Shown here piece by piece: positions 37,338-43,391 of a stretch of 43,849 nucleotides of DNA; position 1 is the first letter of the stretch, and each line of letters starts with the position of its first letter. The position numbers and the translations under genes are program-made. The stretch comes from a virus, in IMG/VR virus record IMGVR_UViG_3300036826_000328, positions 1-43,849 of that record, one strand, 5' to 3'. Below the pieces are notes generated by a model, which was not told where the DNA came from, searched no databases, and was given only the letters and a program-made list of their open reading frames with translations.

Positions 37338-37715
37338 ATGTGCGACGACGACGCGCCCGATTTCGGCCCGTGCTGCATCTGCGGCGGCGCCTGTGATTCC
37401 GCCGCCGGAAATAAAGACGGCGGCGGCGGCTCCTGCCGGAACATCGTCATGCTCAGCCGGCGCGGCGCCGAGCCGGGGCATGGCTGGGGCTGCGTGGTCT
37501 GCGGCTTGCCGCTCGACGGCGCCTACGCGGTGCTGTGCGACCCGTGCTTGGAGCGCTGGCACAGGGACAACTCGCTGTTGAGGACCGCCTGCGCCGGCTA
37601 TCCCGGCGACGGTCGCCGCGTCCTGATCGCCGATTTGCCCGAGGGCGTCTTCGACCACGACCGCTCGCGGCACCCGCCCGAAGATTTTCCGGAGGATTTC
37701 GACAATGCAGGCTGA
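37338..37715 (+). CDS. Zinc-finger protein interrupted by a palindromic element
   Basis: A 125-residue protein from ATG 37338 with GAGG upstream. Two zinc sites are visible: an N-terminal CCICGGAC-xn-C group and a second C-x2-C-x14-C-x2-C (CVVCGLPLDGAYAVLCDPC). A 42-bp palindromic element is inserted in frame inside the first finger, lengthening the loop (SAAGNKDGGG). The fold must either tolerate the insert or this finger is lost. The C-terminal part is acidic (RSRHPPEDFPEDFDNAG). It overlaps the next gene by 11 bp. Function unknown; a nucleic-acid-binding role is inferred. Confidence 0.72.
   Translation: MCDDDAPDFGPCCICGGACDSAAGNKDGGGGSCRNIVMLSRRGAEPGHGWGCVVCGLPLDGAYAVLCDPCLERWHRDNSLLRTACAGYPGDGRRVLIADLPEGVFDHDRSRHPPEDFPEDFDNAG
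37383..37424. repeat. 42-bp palindromic element, copy 4 (inside zinc finger)
   Basis: Left arm GGCGGCGCCTGTGATTCCGC, right arm CGCCGGAAATAAAGACGGCGGC. It encodes GACDSAAGNKDGG in the zinc-finger gene, in the same frame as copies 3, 5 and 6. Confidence 0.85.
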
Positions 37716-38280
37716 GACCCTCGAGCTCGACCGCGAGAAGGCGCGCGAGCTCTACCGCAAATACCGCGAGCACCAGCACTGGTCGGAGCCGATCGACCAG
37801 GAGATCCAGCGCACCTATCGGCTGATCGCGCAGGGCCGCGTCGTGATCCGGGCGCTGGCCTCGGTCGCCGCCGCCGGGGTCGGCGACGACGGCTACCCGA
37901 AATTGGCGCTGTGCCGCGCCGACGCCGAAACCTGTCATCTGAGCTACAACAGCGACGGCGGGATCCGCATGGCCGCAAAGGATTGGGTCCGCGACAGCGA
38001 GGTCCGGTGCTATTTCGACTGGCCCGCCGGCACGTTCCCGACGCCGCCCAGCCGGCCCGCCTGGGCGCGGCGCCGGGCGCTGGTGCCGCTGGTGCCGATC
38101 CACCTGCGCCCGAAGCGCGGCCTCGCCAACTACCACATCCTGTTCGAGGCGCTCTGGCGCCCCGAGCCGCCGGTCGACCCGATGCTGTTGCGCCGCCTCG
38201 GCCAGGGCGACCTCTGGGTCGTCGTCGCCGCCTGGGACCTGACCCCGGTCGAGCAGGCGGCGCTCGCCGCGCGGCTGTGA
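37705..38280 (+). CDS. Hypothetical phage protein
   Basis: A 191-residue protein. The opening helix (LDREKARELYRKYREHQHWS) is followed by DQEIQRTYRLIAQGRVVIRALASV, then ALCRADAETCHLSYN, then a Pro/Arg-rich segment and the C-terminal LWVVVAAWDLTPVEQAALAA. Similar proteins recur in tailed phages of alphaproteobacteria, next to early genes; no function is known. It overlaps the previous gene slightly and ends just before the small integrase-linked gene. Confidence 0.7.
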   Translation: MQAETLELDREKARELYRKYREHQHWSEPIDQEIQRTYRLIAQGRVVIRALASVAAAGVGDDGYPKLALCRADAETCHLSYNSDGGIRMAAKDWVRDSEVRCYFDWPAGTFPTPPSRPAWARRRALVPLVPIHLRPKRGLANYHILFEALWRPEPPVDPMLLRRLGQGDLWVVVAAWDLTPVEQAALAARL

Positions 38281-38337
38281 TTATCATTGCAACAACATTG
38301 TTAAGCTCGATTGATTCCGGCGGCGGGGATATCAACT

Positions 38338-38553
38338 TTGGCTCGGGAACGCTCAGCCTTTCGGCAATCGGATGTGAGCCGAGCGCTCCGCGCGGTGCGC
38401 AAAGAAGGATTGCCGGTGCGCGAGGTCAAAATCACGCGCGATGGCGAAATCCTCGTCCAAATCGGCGAGCCGAGCAAAGACCAGAAGCCGCCCAATCCCT
38501 GGGACAAGTATTATGAGAACCCGCCTGACTGGAATAAAAAAGTACGTCGATAA
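38338..38553 (+). CDS. Small integrase-linked protein (excisionase-like position)
   Basis: A 71-residue protein from a TTG at 38338 (an ATG at 38311 in the same frame is possible). MARERSAFRQSDVSRALRAV with KITRDGEI and a Pro-rich NPWDKYYENPP tail is a pattern commonly found directly upstream of, and overlapping, tyrosine integrase genes in alphaproteobacterial phages. The helical N-terminus could bind DNA. Overlap of 41 bp with the integrase suggests coupling. An excisionase or integration-regulating role is inferred from position. Confidence 0.7.
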   Translation: MARERSAFRQSDVSRALRAVRKEGLPVREVKITRDGEILVQIGEPSKDQKPPNPWDKYYENPPDWNKKVRR

Positions 38554-39625
38554 CCGGGGCAAGCTGCGCTGTTATTTGCGCCGCCAGGGCCAGCGCGACA
38601 TCCCGTTGCCGGGAAAGCCGGGATCGCCCGAATTCATGGCCGCCTATCACCAGGCGGTCGCGCAGACACCTCCGCGCCAGACGATCGGGCGGTCGCGGCC
38701 GGGCAGCCTCACGGCGGCGGTTGCCGGCTATTACGAGCATCCGAGCTTTGCGGGGCTCGCCCTGTCGACGCGCGGCATGCGCCGGCGCATCCTCGAAAAA
38801 ATTCGCGCGACGGTCGGGCAGGAGCCGATCGCGGCGTTGACGCGCGGTCATATCACCTCGGTGATCCTCAGCCCGCTCAAGCCGTTCGAGCGCAACAACT
38901 GGCTGAAGACATTGCGCGGATTGATGGCCTATGCGCTCGACGCCGGGCTGATCGACAGCGACCCGACGATCGGGGTCGAGCGCAGCAAGGCGCAGGCCGG
39001 CTCGATCCACACCTGGAGCGAGGCGGAGATCGCGCAATTCGAGGCGCGGCACGGGGTCGGCACCAATGCGCGGCTCGCCTTGGCGCTGCTGCTTTACACC
39101 GCGCAACGCCGGTCCGACGTGGTGCGGATGGGGCCGCAACATATCCGCGACGGCGTGCTCTATGTGCGGCAGAAAAAAACCAAGATGGAAAAAGAGGATC
39201 GGGTGCTGCGCATCCCGGTCCTGCCTGAATTGCAAGCGGTGATCGACGCGACGCCATCGGGCAATCTGACGTTCCTCGTCACGCGCGACGGCAAGCCCTA
39301 CAGCGAAAAAGGGTTTGGCATCCGGTTTGGCGACTGGGTCGATCAGGCCGGGTTGCCGCACGGTTGCTCGGCGCACGGACTGCGCAAGGCGGCGTGCGTG
39401 CGATTGGTCGAGGCCGGGTGCTCGATCAGCGAGGTCCAGGCGATCAGCGGGCATCGCAACATGGCGCAGGTGAAGCCCTATATCGAGGCGGTGAGCCAGG
39501 CCCGGCTGGCTGAAACGGCGATGGCGCGGCTGCGAACAAAAGCCGAAAAAAGTGGTACGGAATCGGCGGCGCCGAACCCCGAAATTGCGAACATCCGCGG
39601 ATCAAAATTGTCTAGCAGGTCGTGA
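38513..39625 (+). CDS. int: Tyrosine integrase
   Basis: A 370-residue protein. The N-terminal part (KLRCYLRRQGQRDIPLPGKP) and the core-binding domain (about 60-160) precede the catalytic domain. Catalytic residues are visible: R199 in YTAQRRSDV, a lysine in QKKTKMEKEDR, H288 and R291 in AHGLRKAACV, H314 in SGHRNMAQV, and Y323 in KPYIEA. This makes it a complete R-K-H-x-x-R-H-Y tyrosine recombinase. The last codons (KLSSRS) run over the first of four TGTCTAGC repeats. It integrates the phage, so the phage is temperate. The ATG is coupled to the preceding small gene. Confidence 0.93.
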   Translation: MRTRLTGIKKYVDNRGKLRCYLRRQGQRDIPLPGKPGSPEFMAAYHQAVAQTPPRQTIGRSRPGSLTAAVAGYYEHPSFAGLALSTRGMRRRILEKIRATVGQEPIAALTRGHITSVILSPLKPFERNNWLKTLRGLMAYALDAGLIDSDPTIGVERSKAQAGSIHTWSEAEIAQFEARHGVGTNARLALALLLYTAQRRSDVVRMGPQHIRDGVLYVRQKKTKMEKEDRVLRIPVLPELQAVIDATPSGNLTFLVTRDGKPYSEKGFGIRFGDWVDQAGLPHGCSAHGLRKAACVRLVEAGCSISEVQAISGHRNMAQVKPYIEAVSQARLAETAMARLRTKAEKSGTESAAPNPEIANIRGSKLSSRS

Positions 39626-39790
39626 AAACCTGTCTAGCACATCAACAAAATCAAAACGATAAGGACACTGTGGCGTCCCCTACCGGACAATGAGCTTCGC
39701 GATTATTCAGCCGGTTGCACTGTCTAGCAGCCCCGGAACGGGCAAAAGCATCCCAGATGCAGCAATGGGTTAGAGGTCGAATGTCTAGCT
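39609..39790. other. Candidate attP with four TGTCTAGC arm sites
   Basis: TGTCTAGC occurs at 39609, 39631, 39721 and 39782. Two copies lie on each side of TGGCGTCCCCTACCGGA (39671-39687). That core closely resembles the 3'-end sequence of many bacterial tRNA genes read on the opposite strand (TGGCGTCCCCTAC-GGGA), the usual bacterial target. Four arm sites around a core, directly after int, is the attP layout. The exact crossover cannot be decided without the host junctions. Confidence 0.65.
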
Positions 39791-39798
39791 AAAAGAGG

Positions 39799-39835
39799 TT
39801 GACGGCGCGGCGCAAACGTCCTATATAGAGGACGT
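39799..39835 (+). promoter_or_regulatory. Strong promoter overlapped by perfect palindromic operator
   Basis: TTGACG (39799-39804), 17 bp, then TATATA (39822-39827) is close to the sigma-70 consensus. A perfect 7-bp inverted repeat ACGTCCT / AGGACGT with a 6-bp centre (39816-39835) is centred on the -10 box. It drives the plus-strand genes that follow. Repressor binding would block RNA polymerase directly. Confidence 0.8.
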
Positions 39836-39884
39836 GACGGACGGGGATCGGCCCCGCCGAGGATGGGCAAGGAGGCCCGCCGAG

Positions 39885-40088
39885 ATGACCAACCAAATCG
39901 ACGGAACATTCGAGATGCTGAACGGCCGCTGGGTCGTCCGCTGCTATCGCTATGTGCGCGAGGGCGACGCGATCTCGGTCGCCCGCAAGGGCGGCGCGGT
40001 CGAGCGCATCGTCAAAAAGGTGATCGCGGTCGATGGCAAAGGCCGGGTCGGCGGCGGCGGCAAGAGCTATGTTGTGGAGGTGCGGTAG
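39885..40088 (+). CDS. Small early protein downstream of the operator-controlled promoter
   Basis: A 67-residue protein from ATG 39885 with AAGGAGG at 39869-39875. The pattern (FEMLNGRWVVRCYRYVREGD, AISVARKGGAVERIVKKVIA) suggests a small beta-barrel. It is the first gene after the strong promoter and is coupled closely to the next. Function unknown. Confidence 0.72.
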   Translation: MTNQIDGTFEMLNGRWVVRCYRYVREGDAISVARKGGAVERIVKKVIAVDGKGRVGGGGKSYVVEVR

Positions 40089-40340
40089 ATGGACGACGAT
40101 ATCGCGGCCCGGCGGGACGCGGCCGAGGCGGCGCGAGCCGATCTGGGCGACGGCTTTCGCGGCCCGGCCCCGGACATCGACCCACCGAACACCGTCGCGC
40201 TGACACCAAACGGCCGGTATGTGAGACGGCAGCCGGACGGCCGCCTGACGGTCCAGCCGCACAACGACAATTACCTGCTCACCGTCGACACCCTCGACGC
40301 GGCGAAGGGAGCCTATTTCCGGCCGCAGGATTTTCGGTGA
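40089..40340 (+). CDS. Hypothetical small protein
   Basis: An 83-residue protein starting directly after the previous stop, with GGAGGTG in front. The N-terminal charged helix (DDDIAARRDAAEAARADLG) is followed by a likely beta-rich stretch (TPNGRYVRRQPDGRLTVQPH) ending in AYFRPQDFR. The last bases overlap the GTG of the next gene. I do not recognise it. Confidence 0.66.
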   Translation: MDDDIAARRDAAEAARADLGDGFRGPAPDIDPPNTVALTPNGRYVRRQPDGRLTVQPHNDNYLLTVDTLDAAKGAYFRPQDFR

Positions 40341-40705
40341 CCGGCGATATCGCCGCCCTGCTGCGCCGCTGCGGCGAGGCTCTCTACGGGTCGCGCTGGC
40401 AGCACGATTTGAGCCGCGCCCTCGGTGTCTCGGCGCGCGCGGTCCGGCGCTGGACGAGCGGCGAGGACCGGCCGCGGCCCGGGGTGTGGCGCGATCTCGC
40501 CGCGCTCTTGGCCGAGCGCCTCGCGGCGCTCGCCGAATTGCACCGGATCCTCGCCGACGAGCTCGGCGCCGCAAATAAAGACGGCGCCGCCTTTGACCCC
40601 GGCGCCGCAAATAAAGACGGCCCCGATGGGGTTGACCCGCAGCGCGCGCCCGGCGATGATGGCGCTCCCGGCTCCGGCCGGGCCTCATCGAAGCGAGGGA
40701 TCTGA
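40337..40705 (+). CDS. HTH transcription regulator, Cro/YdaS-like
   Basis: A 122-residue protein from a GTG overlapping the previous stop (GTGA). Residues 15-60 (ALYGSRWQHDLSRALGVSAR, AVRRWTSGEDRPRPGVWRDL) are a clear helix-turn-helix of the type that binds phage operators, with W-x-x-D-L-[SA]-x-x-L-x-V-[SD]-x-R-x-V-x-R-W. The C-terminal 60 residues are low complexity and come partly from a 42-bp palindromic element (AANKDGAAFDPGAANKDG) and from the first unit of a hairpin array. It may control the promoter upstream or the lysogeny switch. Confidence 0.8.
   Translation: MTGDIAALLRRCGEALYGSRWQHDLSRALGVSARAVRRWTSGEDRPRPGVWRDLAALLAERLAALAELHRILADELGAANKDGAAFDPGAANKDGPDGVDPQRAPGDDGAPGSGRASSKRGI
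40565..40582. repeat. Half copy of the 42-bp palindromic element
   Basis: GGCGCCGCAAATAAAGAC repeats the right arm of the full copy that follows (40583-40624), giving a tandem arm duplication inside the HTH gene. Confidence 0.75.
40583..40624. repeat. 42-bp palindromic element, copy 5 (in HTH gene)
   Basis: Left arm GGCGCCGCCTTTGACCCCGG, right arm CGCCGCAAATAAAGACGGCCCC. It encodes AAFDPGAANKDGP in the regulator's C-terminal tail. Confidence 0.83.
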
Positions 40706-40836
40706 CGGACGGGCGGTAACGCTCGTTGCGGTTTTCCCGGCCACGGCCGGGCCTCATCGAAGCGAGAGCGAGAGCATTCGCGTGGTCACGCTCGTGTGAT
40801 CGATCCGGCGGCAACCGCCGCCGGCCTCATTGAAGC
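40667..40836. repeat. Three-unit hairpin array, about 70-bp period, with CRISPR-like 3' tails
   Basis: Units at 40667-40697, 40736-40766 and about 40805-40837 each contain a perfect short hairpin (CCCGGC-N4-GCCGGG, CCCGGCC-AC-GGCCGGG, CGGCGG-caac-CGCCG) followed by GGCCTCATCGAAGC or GGCCTCATTGAAGC. Distances between units are 69 and 73 bp. Between units GGTAACGCTCGT and GGTCACGCTCGT are also shared. The tail ATTGAAGC is like the 8-nt handle of type I CRISPR repeats. The hairpin sequences differ between units, so it is not a standard array. No cas gene is present. Confidence 0.6.
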
Positions 40837-40839
40837 CAA

Positions 40840-41232
40840 ATGACGAGCTGGCAGCCGATCGCCCTCTCGGGCAAGCAGAAGAAGGCGGCCGACCGGGTCG
40901 GCGGGGCGGAGCTGATCCTGCCCTGGCCGCCCGGCCTGCCGCCGGGTCCGCCGATCGCGGATGTGAGGGACGCAACGCCGGCGGAGCATGCCGCCGCCGA
41001 GGCGATCGTCGGACCGGCTTGCCATGCCGCCGATTTGGTGCCGGTCCGCTCGACTGTCGCGGTCTTGCGGCGGCCGACCTCGTTCCGGTTGCGGCCGGGG
41101 ACGGTCGAGCCGCATCTGATCGTGCTGGTCATCGGCCGGCGCTGGGTGCACGCCTCGACCCGGCGCGTGCCCGAGCAATGCTGGTATTCGGGAGAGGTCG
41201 AGGAGGCCGCGCCGGCTTTTAAGCCGGAGTGA
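40840..41232 (+). CDS. Hypothetical protein next to the lysis genes
   Basis: A 130-residue protein (MTSWQPIALSGKQKKAADRV...). It has a Pro-rich ILPWPPGLPPGPPIADVRDA segment and HLIVLVIGRRWVHASTRRVPEQCWYSG. The ATG follows directly after the third hairpin unit and has no clear ribosome binding site, so the array could affect its translation. It ends with a 14-bp convergent overlap with the holin-like gene. I do not recognise the family. Confidence 0.6.
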   Translation: MTSWQPIALSGKQKKAADRVGGAELILPWPPGLPPGPPIADVRDATPAEHAAAEAIVGPACHAADLVPVRSTVAVLRRPTSFRLRPGTVEPHLIVLVIGRRWVHASTRRVPEQCWYSGEVEEAAPAFKPE

Positions 41233-41545
41233 CCGGCGGCGGCCGCGGCGGCGGCACGCCGGCGGCGTGGCCCAGCACATAGCCGGCGATCGCCGAGATC
41301 GCGGTGATCGCCTCGCCGCCCGAGATCTTGTCCAGCATGCCGAGCGCGCAGATCGCCGGGACGATGACCAGGATTCCGATCATCCGCACCACCGCCTGGG
41401 TCTCGGACCAGGATTGGACGATCGGCGGGATCATCTCCGGGTGACGCCAAAAGGCGGCGGCGACCATCGCGGTGATCCCGAGGACCATGCCGAGCACGAC
41501 AATCGCCACCGGCCAGGCGACCCGGGCGAACTCGGCGGCGCTCAT
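41219..41545 (-). CDS. Holin-like membrane protein
   Basis: A 108-residue protein with three membrane segments: VAWPVAIVVLGMVLGITAMV, MIGILVIVPAICALGML and AITAISAIAGYVLGHAAG. The short Pro-rich tail (PPPRPPPVTPA) follows. It lies directly downstream of the endolysin and is the last gene of the late operon. It should form the pore or trigger that releases the endolysin. The family is not certain; the topology fits class I holins. The stop overlaps the plus-strand neighbour. Confidence 0.78.
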   Translation of the reverse strand: MSAAEFARVAWPVAIVVLGMVLGITAMVAAAFWRHPEMIPPIVQSWSETQAVVRMIGILVIVPAICALGMLDKISGGEAITAISAIAGYVLGHAAGVPPPRPPPVTPA

Positions 41546-41553
41546 CCTCGATC

Positions 41554-42114
41554 TTAGAAGCCGGGCAGCGGCCAGTTGTCGGCCGCGTCGAGCGGGACGC
41601 GCACCAGGCGCCGCGACCAGCCGCGGCCGAACTCTTTCCAGGCGCCGAGTCCGACCATGAAAGAGAGCCGGCGGGCGTGAAATTCGATCAAGAGCGCCTC
41701 GCCCTCGGGGTCGCGCTCGAACGCCCTCGTCGCCGCCGCTCGGGTCGCCGGCCCCCAGACCCCGTCGGCGCGCACGTCCAATGTCTCCTGCAGCCAGCGG
41801 ACGGCGCGGCCGACCCCATTGTTGACCGCGGCGTCGAAGACGACATAGGCGAGCCGCGGCGGCAGGTCGGCGCAGCCGGCCTTGTCCCAATAGTCGCGGC
41901 GGTAGATGGCGGCGGCCTCGGCCGCCTCGAGCCGCTCGATGTCGAGCTCGGGATAGGCGGCGGCCGAGATCCCGTATTTGGTGCCCCGGAGCACGCCCTC
42001 GCCGCAGCTGCCGCCGGTCCAATTGCCGGCGTCGCCCGCGTGGCACGAATAGCCGCCCTCGTGGCGCAGGATCAGCGCCAGGGCGCGCTCGAAATCCTCG
42101 TTGCTTGTCGTCAT
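41554..42114 (-). CDS. Endolysin, glycoside hydrolase 108 family (N-acetylmuramidase)
   Basis: A 186-residue protein from an ATG overlapping the spike stop (ATGA). The N-terminus (FERALALILRHEGGYSCHAG) contains the catalytic Glu19 in HEGGY. GVLRGTKYGISAAAYP and DYWDKAGCADLPPRLAYVVFDAAVNNG are GH108 motifs. The C-terminal part is a PG_binding_3 domain (VRWLQETLDVRADGVWGPAT). There is no signal peptide, so it depends on the holin. Three extra cysteines lie near positions 24, 37 and 81. Confidence 0.93.
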   Translation of the reverse strand: MTTSNEDFERALALILRHEGGYSCHAGDAGNWTGGSCGEGVLRGTKYGISAAAYPELDIERLEAAEAAAIYRRDYWDKAGCADLPPRLAYVVFDAAVNNGVGRAVRWLQETLDVRADGVWGPATRAAATRAFERDPEGEALLIEFHARRLSFMVGLGAWKEFGRGWSRRLVRVPLDAADNWPLPGF

Positions 42115-43136
42115 GCGTAAATCCCGCCGGTCGCCACCGTGCCGGCGGCGTTCCCCGGAAACGCGGTGGCGCCCTTGCCGAGGGTTTGGATGACCGCGTT
42201 GTCGATCGCCGAATAGCGCGAGCCGGTGGCCGAGCCGGTAAAGATCGAGCGCGGCGAATAGATGTAGGCGAGGTCGCGCGCCTCGTTGAACGACGACGAG
42301 AAATTCGGCGTGCCGGTCAGGGTGATCGCGACGTCGGAGGTGACCGGCGACTGGATCACCGTCGCCCCCGAGGTCGCGAGGATATGCTGCTGCGCGCCGC
42401 CGTGGATCGCATACTTGGTCAGCGCCCGCACCTGGCCGCCGAAGCTCGCGAAGATGTGCGACACGTCGCAGGCGTTGAAAACGACGTCGTCGAAGGTGAT
42501 CGTGCCCCCCTGCGCGGCGACGAGCGCCGAGCCGCCGGCGGTGGTGCCCGAGGCTTGCAAGGTCAAATGCTCGACGTCGAGGACCGCGTTGAACTGCGCC
42601 CAGATCGCATGCGCGTTGGCAACATTGATCACGACCGCCGCGGGGTTGGCGGCGGGCCCGAGGATTTGCACCGGCCCGCTCAACGGCGCCACGGTGGCGT
42701 TGAGCCCGGCGGTGTAGGTGCCGGCGGCGAGGTTGATGCGGATCGGGTAGCCGCCGAGGTTGACGGTGTTCTGGACGATCCAATTGTAGGCGTAGGGCAA
42801 TGTCGCCCATGGTGCGCCAGCGCTGCCGTTGCCGCTCGTATCGTTGCCGGTCGTCGCGACATAAAAATCGGTGGCGGCGACGATCGGGGTTTTGCCGGCA
42901 AACGCCAAGAGCCGCAGGGCTTGCAGCAGCTGCGTCGTGTCGGCCTTGCTCGGCGTCAATCCGGCGGCGCCGATGACGGCGAGGATCTCCTCCTGGATCT
43001 GGTTCAGCCACCAATCGTCGACGATTGTCGCGGCGACCGCGCTCGACGGGTTGCCGTTGGTGAAATAGCCGGGGGTCGAAGGGCCCGGTAGGGCCGGGGC
43101 GGCCGGAACGGCGGTCGGGTTGTCGATGCGGAACAT
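42111..43136 (-). CDS. Beta-helix tail spike/fibre
   Basis: A 341-residue protein. Residues 1-75 (FRIDNPTAVP..., PGYFTNGNP, ATIVDDWWLNQIQEEILAVI and SKADTTQLLQALR) are the particle-binding start found in P2- and Mu-like fibres. From about residue 90 the sequence is a run of short strands and turns (DFYVATTGNDTSGNGSAGAP, PIRINLAAGTYTAG, VEHLTLQASGTTAGGSALVA) typical of a right-handed parallel beta-helix, as in surface depolymerases. The C-terminal SIFTGSATGSRYSAIDNAV is a usual fibre end. Its place next to the endolysin fits a receptor-binding spike. Confidence 0.88.
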   Translation of the reverse strand: MFRIDNPTAVPAAPALPGPSTPGYFTNGNPSSAVAATIVDDWWLNQIQEEILAVIGAAGLTPSKADTTQLLQALRLLAFAGKTPIVAATDFYVATTGNDTSGNGSAGAPWATLPYAYNWIVQNTVNLGGYPIRINLAAGTYTAGLNATVAPLSGPVQILGPAANPAAVVINVANAHAIWAQFNAVLDVEHLTLQASGTTAGGSALVAAQGGTITFDDVVFNACDVSHIFASFGGQVRALTKYAIHGGAQQHILATSGATVIQSPVTSDVAITLTGTPNFSSSFNEARDLAYIYSPRSIFTGSATGSRYSAIDNAVIQTLGKGATAFPGNAAGTVATGGIYA

Positions 43137-43378
43137 CAGGCGGCCTCCACCTCTGCGGCACCGCCTTTAGTTCCGGCGCCGGAATCAAAGACGGCACCGT
43201 TCGGGCCGGCGGGCATCCCGGGCTCGGGCGGCGGCGGTAGCGGGTGCTGCAATTGGCCGAGGATCGCCTGGATCAGCGGCGCCGAGACCCGGTAGGGCGC
43301 CTCGGCCAAGGCCGCCAATACCGCGTTCCATTGCTGGATGTCGAGATAGACCGGGGCGCCCGTCCCCAACGGCAGCAT
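43136..43378 (-). CDS. Small hypothetical protein with palindromic-element C-terminus
   Basis: An 80-residue protein between the two fibre-type genes. The first part (VYLDIQQWNAVLAALAEAPY, RVSAPLIQAILGQLQHPLPP) is helical; the C-terminal 24 residues contain the element-derived AVFDSGAGTKGGA. The stop overlaps the next start. It could be a fibre chaperone or connector. No family is recognised. Confidence 0.65.
   Translation of the reverse strand: MLPLGTGAPVYLDIQQWNAVLAALAEAPYRVSAPLIQAILGQLQHPLPPPPEPGMPAGPNGAVFDSGAGTKGGAAEVEAA
43157..43198. repeat. 42-bp palindromic element, copy 6
   Basis: Left arm GGCACCGCCTTTAGTTCCGG, right arm CGCCGGAATCAAAGACGGCACC. The CCGGCGCCGG centre is perfectly self-complementary. 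It lies in the C-terminal codons of the 80-residue gene. Confidence 0.86.
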
Positions 43379-43391
43379 GGCTCACTCCCCC

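Noticed and set aside
39609-39790. TGTCTAGC repeats as a CRISPR array
   Set aside because: Repeats are only 8-9 bp with unequal spacing; the attP arm-site reading fits better.
41554-43197. 547-aa minus ORF containing the endolysin
   Set aside because: Only the last 186 codons are real. The upstream part is an out-of-frame reading of the spike gene; the endolysin ATG overlaps the spike stop.
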